Assembly (NCBI GenBank): GCA_021784375.1
Contig: JAJXSV010000112.1
Coordinates: forward strand, 1 to 6,602
DNA length: 6,602 nt
DNA from: Actinomycetes bacterium
GTDB lineage: Bacteria; Actinomycetota; Actinomycetes; S36-B12; UBA5976
Direction: 5' to 3'
Part shown: positions 1 to 5,230 of the stretch, piece after piece
Position numbering within the stretch: the stretch's first letter is position 1
Layout of the letters: every line of letters starts with the position of its first letter
The notes under the pieces: generated by a model
Seen by the model: only the letters and a program-made list of their open reading frames with translations
What the model was told of the DNA's origin: nothing
The model's database searches: none
Position numbers and translations under genes: made by a program

Positions 1-50
1 CAGCGGGCGCGCGGTCTCCCCACCGGTACACGCAGCGCGGTCAGGCCCGC

Positions 51-686
51 TCAGACCGTGCCGTAGAGGCGGTCACCCGCATCGCCCAGCCCGGGCACGA
101 TGTAGCCCTTCTCATTCAGGCGCTCATCCAGGCCAGCGGTGACGATGGTGACGTTCACGGCTCCCTCGAAGGCTGTGTCGACGCTTGCCAATCCCTCGGG
201 CGCGGCGAGCAGGCAGATGGCGGTGACGTCGGTTGCGCCGCGCGCCAGCATCATGCGGATGGCCGCGATGAGCGTGCCCCCCGTGGCGAGCATGGGGTCG
301 AGCATGAACACCTGGCGGCCAGCGATGTCCTTGGGGATGCGTTCCGCGTACACCGACGCCAGCAGTGATTCCTCGTCGCGCACCATGCCGAGGAAGCCCA
401 CCTCGGCGTTCGGCAGGAGCCGCATCATGCCCTCGAGCATGCCCAGGCCCGCACGCAGGATCGGCACGACCAGCGGCTTGGGGTCGGCGATGGCCACACC
501 CTGCGTCACGGCGACCGGCGTGCGCACCGTCACCGGCTCGACGCGGATGTGACGCGTGGCCTCGTAGGCGAGCAGCGTCACCAGTTCGTCGGCCAGGCGG
601 CGGAATTCGGGCGAGGAGGTCTGCTCGTCACGCAGGGCCGTGAGCTTGTGGGCGATGAGCGGGTGATCGGCAACGTGGGTGCGCAT
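51..686 (-). CDS. upp: Uracil phosphoribosyltransferase
   Basis: Cytoplasmic pyrimidine-salvage enzyme that joins uracil to PRPP to make UMP. The 211-residue product is close to the family's usual length of about 208-210. Visible landmarks are the N-terminal [13 protein letters not shown] block (residues 8-20), [13 protein letters not shown] (75-87), the PRPP-binding loop DPMLATGGT (130-138) and the C-terminal uracil-binding segment [16 protein letters not shown] (195-210). All are family hallmarks. A TTG two codons upstream (690-692) would extend the protein slightly. I chose the ATG at 684-686 because a TAGGCT hexamer lies exactly six bases before it, matching the leaderless layout of other genes here. 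It diverges from tadA across 86 bp. Codon use matches its neighbours and nothing is missing. Identification is firm; only the start is inferred. Confidence 0.97.
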   Translation of the reverse strand: MRTHVADHPLIAHKLTALRDEQTSSPEFRRLADELVTLLAYEATRHIRVEPVTVRTPVAVTQGVAIADPKPLVVPILRAGLGMLEGMMRLLPNAEVGFLGMVRDEESLLASVYAERIPKDIAGRQVFMLDPMLATGGTLIAAIRMMLARGATDVTAICLLAAPEGLASVDTAFEGAVNVTIVTAGLDERLNEKGYIVPGLGDAGDRLYGTV

Positions 687-692
687 GCGCAA

Positions 693-698
693 AGCCTA
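693..698 (-). promoter_or_regulatory. -10 element of upp promoter (leaderless)
   Basis: Read on the minus strand, TAGGCT is followed by six bases (TTGCGC) and then the upp ATG at 686, so transcription would begin at or next to the start codon. No Shine-Dalgarno precedes the ATG. No convincing -35 was seen at 16-18 bases upstream. Confidence 0.6.
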
Positions 699-760
699 AG
701 GGGCGCGTTGGCGCACTTGCTTGGGCACAAGGCCATGCCCCGCCCCTCGATCCAAGGCGC

Positions 761-766
761 CACAAT
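761..766 (+). promoter_or_regulatory. -10 element of tadA promoter (leaderless)
   Basis: CACAAT keeps the two most important -10 positions (A2 and T6). It is followed by six bases and then a GTG at 773 in the tadA frame, so the transcript would be leaderless. No clear -35 is seen. This spacing decides the tadA start. Confidence 0.5.
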
Positions 767-772
767 GTGTCC

Positions 773-1228
773 GTGAAGCCTGCAGCAGCGGACGAGTTGG
801 CGATGCGCGAAGCCCTTGCGGAAGCAGGGCTTTCCGGCGATGACGTGCCGATCGGCGCGGTCGTCCTCGACGCCTCGGGCCGCATCATCGGGCGCGGACA
901 CAATGCGCGGGAGGCGACCGGCGACCCGAGCGCGCATGCCGAAGTGGTGGCCCTGCGTGCCGCAGCGGAGGCCCAGGGCGAGTGGCGGCTCGAGGGCTGC
1001 ACGCTGGTGGTCACCCTGGAGCCCTGCACGATGTGTGCGGGCGCCATCGTCAACGCGCGCATCGCGCGGCTCGTCTTCGGCGCAACGGACGACAAGGCGG
1101 GCGCCGTCGGTTCGCTGTGGGACGTGGTGCGTGATCGCCGCCTCAACCACCGCGCGGAAGTCGTCGCCGGCGTGCTCGCAGACGAGTCCGCCAAGCTGCT
1201 CAAGGACTTCTTCGCGCAGCACCGCTGA
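773..1228 (+). CDS. tadA: tRNA-specific adenosine deaminase TadA
   Basis: Zinc-dependent deaminase that converts A34 to inosine at the wobble position, in bacteria chiefly of tRNA-Arg(ACG). From GTG 773 the protein has 151 residues, a normal size. The zinc and catalytic motif HAE is at residues 55-57 and PCTMC at 84-88, so the His, catalytic Glu and two Cys ligands are all intact. The VPIGAV segment (25-30) and the GAVGSLWDVVRDRRLNHR stretch (110-127) match TadA rather than cytidine or guanine deaminases. GTG 767 is two codons upstream and in frame. I prefer 773 because CACAAT ends six bases before it and no ribosome-binding site serves 767. The ATG at 765 is out of frame and stops after three codons. 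The gene is divergent from upp, and its product is likely essential. Confidence 0.95.
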   Translation: MKPAAADELAMREALAEAGLSGDDVPIGAVVLDASGRIIGRGHNAREATGDPSAHAEVVALRAAAEAQGEWRLEGCTLVVTLEPCTMCAGAIVNARIARLVFGATDDKAGAVGSLWDVVRDRRLNHRAEVVAGVLADESAKLLKDFFAQHR

Positions 1229-1264
1229 CCGCGTCCGGCGTCGTGGGCATTCCGTCAACCCCGG

Positions 1265-1293
1265 TTGCATTTAGTTGAAACTACAACTAATGT
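1265..1293 (+). promoter_or_regulatory. Promoter of the flavin monooxygenase gene
   Basis: The -35 TTGCAT (1265-1270) and -10 TAATGT (1288-1293) are separated by exactly 17 bases, the optimal spacing. The ATG at 1301 follows the -10 by seven bases, implying a leaderless or nearly leaderless mRNA. This is the only promoter in the window with both hexamers easily recognised. Confidence 0.65.
1271..1290 (+). promoter_or_regulatory. Inverted-repeat operator between -35 and -10
   Basis: Perfect 7-bp arms TTAGTTG (1271-1277) and CAACTAA (1284-1290) surround a six-base centre AAACTA. The palindrome fills the spacer between the two promoter hexamers and touches the -10, so a bound dimer should block RNA polymerase. 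An AT-rich palindrome with TAGTTG half-sites resembles sites reported for MarR-type regulators; that attribution is inference. Its sequence differs from the palindrome before the marR gene at 3050, so that MarR is not the obvious binder. Confidence 0.6.
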
Positions 1294-1300
1294 CGTGGGC

Positions 1301-2356
1301 ATGACGGAAGCAGCGGACAGGCAGCAGTTCGAGATCGGCCTCTTCACCTTCGGTGAGCTCACGGCGGATGCCGCGACGGGAGCGTTGCTGCCGCCGGCCC
1401 GACGCCTCCGCGAATTCATCGAACTGGCCAGGATCGCCGACCAGGCGGGCCTCGACGTCTTCGGCGTGGGCGAGCACCATCGCCCCGACTTCTCCATCGC
1501 CTCACCGGCCGTCGTCCTGGCGGCCATCGCCGAGGCCACCACTCGCATCCGGCTCACGAGCACCGTCACCGTGCTGTCGACGTCCGATCCGGTGAAGGTG
1601 TTCGAGGACTTCACGGCCGTCGACCTCATCTCGGACGGCCGTGCGGAGATCACCGCCGGCCGCGGTGCGTACACGGAGTCGTTCCCACTCTTCGGCCATG
1701 ATCTCTCGGACTACGACGAGCTCTTCGAGGAGAAGCTCGATCTGCTGCTGCGGCTGAACTCCTCGGAGCGCGTGACCTGGCAGGGGCGTCATCGACCATC
1801 ACTCCAGGACGTCGGTGTCTACCCGCGCCCGGTGCAGTCGCAACTTCCGGTGTGGATCGCCGTCGGGGGGACTCCGGCGAGCGTTGCCCGAGCCGGACGC
1901 CTCGCCCTCCCGACCTACTTCGCCATCCTGGGGAAACCGGAGGGCTTCGTGCCGCTCGCGCGGTACTACCGGGAGACCGGTGCCGCTGCCGGCCATCATG
2001 CGACGGCCCTGCGCCTGGGGGTGACGAGCCACTTCCACGTGGGTAGCACCACGCAGGCTGCACGCGACACCTTCTACCCGTACTACTCCCGATACATCGG
2101 CATGAACATGCCCTCCGCACGCGGTGTCGCGCTACCCCGTGATGCCTTCGACGCCTGGGCAGCACCGCGTGGTGCGCTGTTCGCCGGCAGCGTGCAGGAG
2201 GTCACCGAGAAGATCCTGTGGGAGCACGAGATCCTCGGGCATACCCGCTTCCTCGCCCAGATCGGGCTGGGCGGCCTGCCCTTCGCGGAGACCGCGGCAT
2301 CGATCGAGTTGCTGGCCACCGAGGTGCTGCCTGCGGTGCGCCGGGCCCTGGCCTGA
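1301..2356 (+). CDS. LLM-class (luciferase-like) flavin-dependent monooxygenase
   Basis: The product is a 351-residue TIM-barrel flavin oxidoreductase of the bacterial luciferase-like superfamily, which uses reduced FMN to oxygenate or reduce small molecules. Family signs are FEIGLFTFGEL at the first strand (10-20), FGVGEHHRPDF (54-64), LTSTVTVLSTSDPVKVFEDF (85-104), the DLISDGRAEITAGRG stretch (108-122) and LPVWIAVGG (182-190). The overall pattern recalls the Atu2307/SP_0267 subgroup, judged from memory. The substrate is unknown. The frame is open 12 codons further upstream (to 1265), but that extension runs through the promoter and operator. ATG 1301, seven bases after TAATGT, is therefore the likely start. 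GTG 1295 is in frame and possible. The gene stands alone between tadA and doxX and appears repressor-controlled. Confidence 0.9.
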   Translation: MTEAADRQQFEIGLFTFGELTADAATGALLPPARRLREFIELARIADQAGLDVFGVGEHHRPDFSIASPAVVLAAIAEATTRIRLTSTVTVLSTSDPVKVFEDFTAVDLISDGRAEITAGRGAYTESFPLFGHDLSDYDELFEEKLDLLLRLNSSERVTWQGRHRPSLQDVGVYPRPVQSQLPVWIAVGGTPASVARAGRLALPTYFAILGKPEGFVPLARYYRETGAAAGHHATALRLGVTSHFHVGSTTQAARDTFYPYYSRYIGMNMPSARGVALPRDAFDAWAAPRGALFAGSVQEVTEKILWEHEILGHTRFLAQIGLGGLPFAETAASIELLATEVLPAVRRALA

Positions 2357-2441
2357 CGCGTACCGGCCGGGCGGGAGCGCGGCTCCACTGCGTGGGCGCA
2401 GGGTTCCGGGCTCGGGGAGCGGGCATCGTTGCGCCAGGTAA

Positions 2442-2460
2442 TCAAAACTTGAACTATTAT
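2442..2460 (+). promoter_or_regulatory. Promoter and possible operator of doxX
   Basis: TATTAT (2455-2460) is a good -10, predicting a start of transcription near 2467 and a leader of about 22 bases. Immediately upstream, TCAA-AAC-TTGA (2442-2452) is a short inverted repeat in an AT-rich patch (2439-2460) that stands out from the GC-rich surroundings. No -35 at good spacing was seen; a TTGCGC at 2429 is 20 bases away. The operator role is tentative. Confidence 0.4.
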
Positions 2461-2476
2461 GGTGGCCCACGCACTT

Positions 2477-2483
2477 GGAGGTG
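2477..2483 (+). promoter_or_regulatory. Ribosome-binding site deciding the doxX start
   Basis: GGAGGTG is a strong Shine-Dalgarno whose GGAGG core ends seven bases before ATG 2489. An upstream in-frame ATG at 2459 overlaps the -10 hexamer, so it should not be transcribed from this promoter. The start is therefore set at 2489. Confidence 0.75.
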
Positions 2484-2488
2484 TGATC

Positions 2489-2899
2489 ATGACGGCCACC
2501 GGGCTGCTCCTGATTCGTCTGATGTTCGGCCTGACCTTCGCCGCCCACGGCTCGCAGAAGCTGCTTGGCTGGTTCGGAGGCCCCGGCCTCAAGGGCGCGG
2601 CCGCCATGTTCGAGTCGCTCGGTGTGAAGCCGGGGCTCCCCATGGCCTTCCTGGCCGCGTTGGGCGAGCTGGTGAGTGGCCTGGCCTTCGCGGCCGGCTT
2701 CGCCACGCCGATCGCCGGCGTCATCATGGCCGCCGTCATGGTGGGTGCGACCTTCACCGTCACCGGCAAGCAGGGCTTCTGGATCCTCAATGGTGGCGCC
2801 GAGTACACCGTCTCCATCCTCGCGGTAGCCGTCGGTGTCGCCCTCATCGGTGCCGGTCGGTACTCGCTGGACCATGTCATCGGCTGGTTGGGGCAGTAG
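2489..2899 (+). CDS. DoxX family integral membrane protein
   Basis: The product is a 136-residue inner-membrane protein of the DoxX family. It shows the family's N-terminal signature HGSQKLLGWFGGPG (20-33), a conserved acidic residue at the start of the second helix (E60 in AALGELVSGLAF) and a C-terminal GAGRYSLD (121-128). About four hydrophobic segments are visible, near residues 4-20, 50-70, 72-92 and 108-124. DoxX proteins are poorly characterised. Some are linked to thiol-oxidative stress (mycobacterial DoxX works with SodA and a thiosulfate sulfurtransferase) and others are subunits of an archaeal thiosulfate:quinone oxidoreductase. Neither partner is present here, so the function is open. 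The gene has its own promoter and, unlike most leading genes here, a true leader with a strong ribosome-binding site. It looks complete. Confidence 0.88.
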   Translation: MTATGLLLIRLMFGLTFAAHGSQKLLGWFGGPGLKGAAAMFESLGVKPGLPMAFLAALGELVSGLAFAAGFATPIAGVIMAAVMVGATFTVTGKQGFWILNGGAEYTVSILAVAVGVALIGAGRYSLDHVIGWLGQ

Positions 2900-3018
2900 C
2901 AGCTCTCCTGCAGGAGTTCGGCCGCAGTCGGCGAACTGGCGGCGGCACGCGCGTTCCCGGTGGGGCTCCCGCGCCATCCGTCGTACCGCCAAGTGCAGCC
3001 GCGGGACAACGGCGAGGA
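2900..3018. other. Intergenic region between doxX and marR
   Basis: About 120 bases before the marR operator carry no supportable gene. The only structure is a 12-bp perfect palindrome CTCCTGCAGGAG (2905-2916) just after the doxX stop. It can fold only as a 4-bp stem with a TGCA loop and has no T-tract, so it is not a credible terminator. Confidence 0.4.
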
Positions 3019-3041
3019 ATTATCTCGCAATGCGAGGTAAT
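3019..3041 (+). promoter_or_regulatory. 23-bp palindromic operator of the marR-ABC operon
   Basis: Arms ATTATCTCGCA (3019-3029) and TGCGAGGTAAT (3031-3041) are reverse complements at 10 of 11 positions around a single central base; the one mismatch is T3023 against G3037. The right arm overlaps the -10 hexamer at 3038-3043 and the left arm reaches the expected -35 position. This placement, directly before a MarR gene, strongly suggests autorepression. It is the most extensive inverted repeat I found in the window. Confidence 0.75.
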
Positions 3042-3043
3042 AT
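3038..3043 (+). promoter_or_regulatory. -10 element of the marR-ABC operon (leaderless)
   Basis: TAATAT is followed by six bases (CGGCGC) and the ATG at 3050, so the operon mRNA probably starts at the marR start codon. The region 17 bases upstream (3015-3020) has no good -35. Confidence 0.65.
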
Positions 3044-3049
3044 CGGCGC

Positions 3050-3514
3050 ATGACGTCAGCAGATCTGCGATTGGCTGAGGATCTCCTGGAGACCATGGGT
3101 TCCCTGCGCCGTCAGGTGCGGGGGACCGTCGGCCGCCCCTGGCCCGAGGCCGAGTTGCGCGCCTCCGAGGTCGAGCTCATCAGACTGGTGCGCCGGCAAC
3201 CGTCGATCTCCGTCAACGAAGCGGCTGCCGCTCTCGGGTTGGCCGCGAACTCGGTGTCGATGCTGGTGCGCAGGCTCACCGATGCCGGCATGCTCGTGCG
3301 CGCGATGGGAGACGACGATCGTCGGGTCGCCCGCCTGAACCTGGCCCCGCAGGCCAGACGGGATGTGGAGCAGTGGCGGGACCGTCGGGGAGTCGTCGTA
3401 GCCGACGGACTGGCAGCCCTGTCCCCTTCGGAGCGGGAGCAGATCCAAGCGGCACTGCCTGCGCTGTCGAGCCTCGTCGGGCACCTGCGGGCAGCGCAGG
3501 GGGTGTCGGCATGA
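3050..3514 (+). CDS. MarR family transcriptional regulator
   Basis: The product is a 154-residue winged helix-turn-helix repressor of normal MarR length. The DNA-binding core is visible: a helix ending in ELIRLVRRQPSISVNEAAAALGL (residues 42-64), the recognition helix AANSVSMLVRRLTDAGML (65-82) and the wing GDDDRRVARLNLA (87-99). Flanking helices at both ends would form the dimer interface. MarR proteins typically bind a palindrome in or near their own promoter and release it on binding a ligand or on oxidation. No cysteine is present in this protein, which argues against thiol-based sensing and for a small-molecule ligand. It is the first gene of an operon, its TGA overlaps the ABC ATPase start (ATGA), and a 23-bp palindrome covers its promoter. 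It probably represses itself and the transporter. Confidence 0.93.
   Translation: MTSADLRLAEDLLETMGSLRRQVRGTVGRPWPEAELRASEVELIRLVRRQPSISVNEAAAALGLAANSVSMLVRRLTDAGMLVRAMGDDDRRVARLNLAPQARRDVEQWRDRRGVVVADGLAALSPSEREQIQAALPALSSLVGHLRAAQGVSA
3498..3505 (+). promoter_or_regulatory. Ribosome-binding site of the ABC ATPase gene
   Basis: AGGGGGTG lies inside the last codons of marR, with its purine core (3498-3503) ending seven bases before ATG 3511. It supports this start over the long upstream open frame that extends back to 3373 inside marR. Confidence 0.6.
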
Positions 3515-4329
3515 GTGTCACTGCGATAGCCGTCGACTGCAGGGGCCTCACGCATCGTTTCGGCGATCAAGTTGCGGTCGACGACCTGGATCTGCGCGTG
3601 GAGCACGGACAGATCGTCGGGCTGCTCGGTCCGAATGGGGCTGGCAAGACGACCACGATCCGCGTCCTCAACACCCTGCTGCCGGTGCAACAGGGGCATG
3701 TGGAGGTCTTCGGTCATGACGTGGCGCACGCATCCATCACCGTACGGAGGCTCATCGGCTATGTGCCGCAACAGCTTTCCATCGAAGCCGCACTCACCGG
3801 ACGGGAGAACGTGGGCCTCTTCGCGCGGCTGTTCGACGTACCGCGTCGCCAACGCAGTGCACGCGTGGACGAGGTCCTCGCTGCGATGGACCTCTCGGAG
3901 TCCGCGGACCGGCTCGCCGGCACCTACTCGGGCGGCATGATCCGCAGGCTGGAACTGGCACAGGCGCTCGTGAACCGACCTGCGCTGCTCATCCTCGACG
4001 AGCCCACCGTGGGACTTGATCCGGTCGCGCGCGATGGCGTCTGGGACCGCGTACGTCACATGCGGGATGAGTACGGCATGAGCGTCCTGCTCACAACGCA
4101 CTACATGCAGGAGGCCGATGAACTGTGCGACCGCATCGTCCTGCTGCACCGCGGTCGCCTGCGGGCCGAGGGCCAACCGCAGCAACTGAAGTCGGTGCTC
4201 GGCCCGGAGGCGTCGCTCGACGATGTGTTCCGCCACTACACGGGTGACAGCCTGAGCCAATCCACCGAGTCGGAAGGAGGCATCGCCAGTGTCCGCACCA
4301 TCCGCCGCACCGCACGTCGTGTCGGCTGA
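3511..4329 (+). CDS. DrrA-like ABC transporter ATP-binding protein
   Basis: The product is a 272-residue ATPase that would sit on the cytoplasmic face of an ABC-2 exporter and drive it. All nucleotide-binding motifs are present: Walker A GPNGAGKT (40-47), Q-loop around VPQQ (85-88), signature YSGGM (139-143), Walker B LLILDEP (159-165), D-loop residue D170 and H-loop H197. The body, including TGRENVGLFARLFDVP and the DDVFRHYTG block (237-245), resembles the daunorubicin-resistance ATPase DrrA. The family exports drugs, lipids or polyketides, and the sequence does not reveal the substrate. The start ATG 3511 overlaps the marR stop (ATGA) and has a ribosome-binding site. The last 40 or so bases overlap the permease gene, so the C-terminal tail (about 259-272) is encoded in overlapping frames. 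Translational coupling is likely across all three genes. Confidence 0.95.
   Translation: MSVTAIAVDCRGLTHRFGDQVAVDDLDLRVEHGQIVGLLGPNGAGKTTTIRVLNTLLPVQQGHVEVFGHDVAHASITVRRLIGYVPQQLSIEAALTGRENVGLFARLFDVPRRQRSARVDEVLAAMDLSESADRLAGTYSGGMIRRLELAQALVNRPALLILDEPTVGLDPVARDGVWDRVRHMRDEYGMSVLLTTHYMQEADELCDRIVLLHRGRLRAEGQPQQLKSVLGPEASLDDVFRHYTGDSLSQSTESEGGIASVRTIRRTARRVG
4272..4280 (+). promoter_or_regulatory. Ribosome-binding site of the permease gene
   Basis: GGAAGGAGG is the strongest Shine-Dalgarno in the window, eight bases before GTG 4289. It lies inside the ATPase coding region and fixes a 41-base overlap between the two genes. Confidence 0.8.
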
Positions 4330-5119
4330 AGATCGACAGCAGGGGCTGCCGCCATCCTGGCGCATGCTCCCATCGCGTGTCCTCACCTTCTGCGTGGTCG
4401 AGATGCAGAAGCTCCGTCATGACCGGACGGAACTCGTCACACGCTCGATACAGCCCATCCTGTGGCTCGTCATCTTCGGCCAGACCTTCAGCCGCATCCA
4501 CGCCATCCCCACCGGTTCGCAGCCCTACCTCGACTACATGGCACCCGGGATCATCGCCCAGTCGGGCATGTTCATCGCCATCTTCTACGGGATCCAGATC
4601 ATCTGGGAACGCGACGCCGGCATCCTCGCGAAGTTGCTGGTAACGCCGACGCCCCGCATCGCGCTGGTGGCGGGGAAGTCGTTCGCTGCCACCGTTCGAG
4701 CGCTGGCGCAGGTGCTCGTCGTGCTCGTCGTGGCGGCGATGCTCGGCGTCCACCTCAGGTACAACCCGTTGCACCTGCTGGGGGTCGTGCTGGTCGTGAC
4801 CCTGGGCACCGCGTTCTTCTCGTGCCTTTCCATGACCATTGCCGGCCTCGTGCGGTCACGCGATCGGCTCATGGGCATTGGGCAGGCGATCACCATGCCG
4901 CTGTTCTTCGCGTCCAATGCCCTGTACCCACTCGCCCTGATGCCGACATGGCTGCGCGTGCTCAGCAACATCAATCCGCTGAGCTACGAGGTCGGTGCCC
5001 TCCGCGACCTGCTCGTCGGTTCCCCCAGCAACCTGCTGCGCGACTTCGCCGTGCTGCTGCTGGCCGCTGGCGCCATGATGTACGCGGCCTCCCGCCTGCT
5101 CGATCGCCTGGCCCGCTGA
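4289..5119 (+). CDS. ABC-2 type transporter permease (DrrB-like)
   Basis: The product is a 276-residue inner-membrane partner of the preceding ATPase, of typical ABC-2 permease length. A cytoplasmic N-terminus of about 50 residues leads to roughly six hydrophobic segments near 54-68, 84-105, 130-153, 162-187, 195-215 and 252-268. Family marks are the LDYMAPGIIAQSGMF block (81-95), the ERDAGILAKLLVTPTPR amphipathic stretch (107-123) and the C-terminal FFASNALYPLALMPTWLRVLSNINPLSY region (206-233), all typical of DrrB-like exporters. The start is GTG 4289, set by an excellent ribosome-binding site. Translation is probably coupled to the ATPase through the 41-base overlap. One ATPase and one permease would assemble as a 2+2 exporter. 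The MarR-led operon suggests inducible efflux; the substrate is unknown. Confidence 0.93.
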   Translation: MSAPSAAPHVVSAEDRQQGLPPSWRMLPSRVLTFCVVEMQKLRHDRTELVTRSIQPILWLVIFGQTFSRIHAIPTGSQPYLDYMAPGIIAQSGMFIAIFYGIQIIWERDAGILAKLLVTPTPRIALVAGKSFAATVRALAQVLVVLVVAAMLGVHLRYNPLHLLGVVLVVTLGTAFFSCLSMTIAGLVRSRDRLMGIGQAITMPLFFASNALYPLALMPTWLRVLSNINPLSYEVGALRDLLVGSPSNLLRDFAVLLLAAGAMMYAASRLLDRLAR

Positions 5120-5143
5120 GCGCGGACTCCTGCTCCTCAGCGG
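5113..5143 (+). terminator. Stem-loop at the end of the ABC operon
   Basis: Perfect 8-bp arms CCGCTGAG (5113-5120) and CTCAGCGG (5136-5143) enclose a 15-base loop. The left arm contains the permease stop codon TGA (5117-5119). There is no T-tract, so this is not a classical intrinsic terminator. It could still stall polymerase or protect the 3' end. Chance pairing in GC-rich DNA is possible. Confidence 0.35.
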
Positions 5144-5218
5144 CGGACCGGTGCCACGTCCACCGCGTGCCCGGGGGCGCGGCCGCCCTGCGATGCCCGT
5201 GGCGGTTGGTCCGCTTCC

Positions 5219-5224
5219 TAGACT
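5219..5224 (+). promoter_or_regulatory. -10 element of murT-gatD (leaderless)
   Basis: TAGACT is followed by six bases (GCTGGC) and ATG 5231, giving a leaderless murT mRNA. No Shine-Dalgarno and no clear -35 were found in the 111-base gap after the ABC operon. Confidence 0.65.
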
Positions 5225-5230
5225 GCTGGC

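Noticed and set aside
2..52. Inverted AGCGGGC/GCCCGCT (2-8 and 46-52) and direct GCGCGGTC (9-16 and 35-42) repeats downstream of upp
   Set aside because: The arms are short and far apart in very GC-rich sequence with no T-tract. The window edge also prevents judging what follows.
765..776. ATG at 765 as a tadA start or a tiny leader peptide
   Set aside because: It is out of the tadA frame and reaches TGA after three codons. It overlaps the end of the -10 hexamer and is unlikely to be transcribed.
1229..1264. Possible tRNA gene after tadA
   Set aside because: The gap is too short and shows no cloverleaf or T-loop-like GTTCGANNC sequence.
2388..2401. CTGCG-TGGG-CGCAG hairpin after the monooxygenase gene as a terminator
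   Set aside because: It has only a 5-bp stem and no T-tract, a size expected by chance in this base composition.
2459..2488. Longer doxX beginning at ATG 2459
   Set aside because: That ATG overlaps the -10 hexamer TATTAT and has no ribosome-binding site, whereas ATG 2489 has a strong GGAGG at ideal spacing and starts right at the first membrane helix.
2083..3096. Long minus-strand open frame (337 codons) spanning the monooxygenase end, doxX and the marR promoter
   Set aside because: It runs antisense across two well-supported genes and a promoter, shows no recognisable domain and has low-complexity Pro/Arg/Ser composition, as expected of a shadow frame in GC-rich DNA.
3112..4386. Minus-strand open frame of 424 codons opposite marR and the ABC ATPase
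   Set aside because: The opposite strand encodes complete MarR and ABC motifs; the antisense product has no recognisable family.
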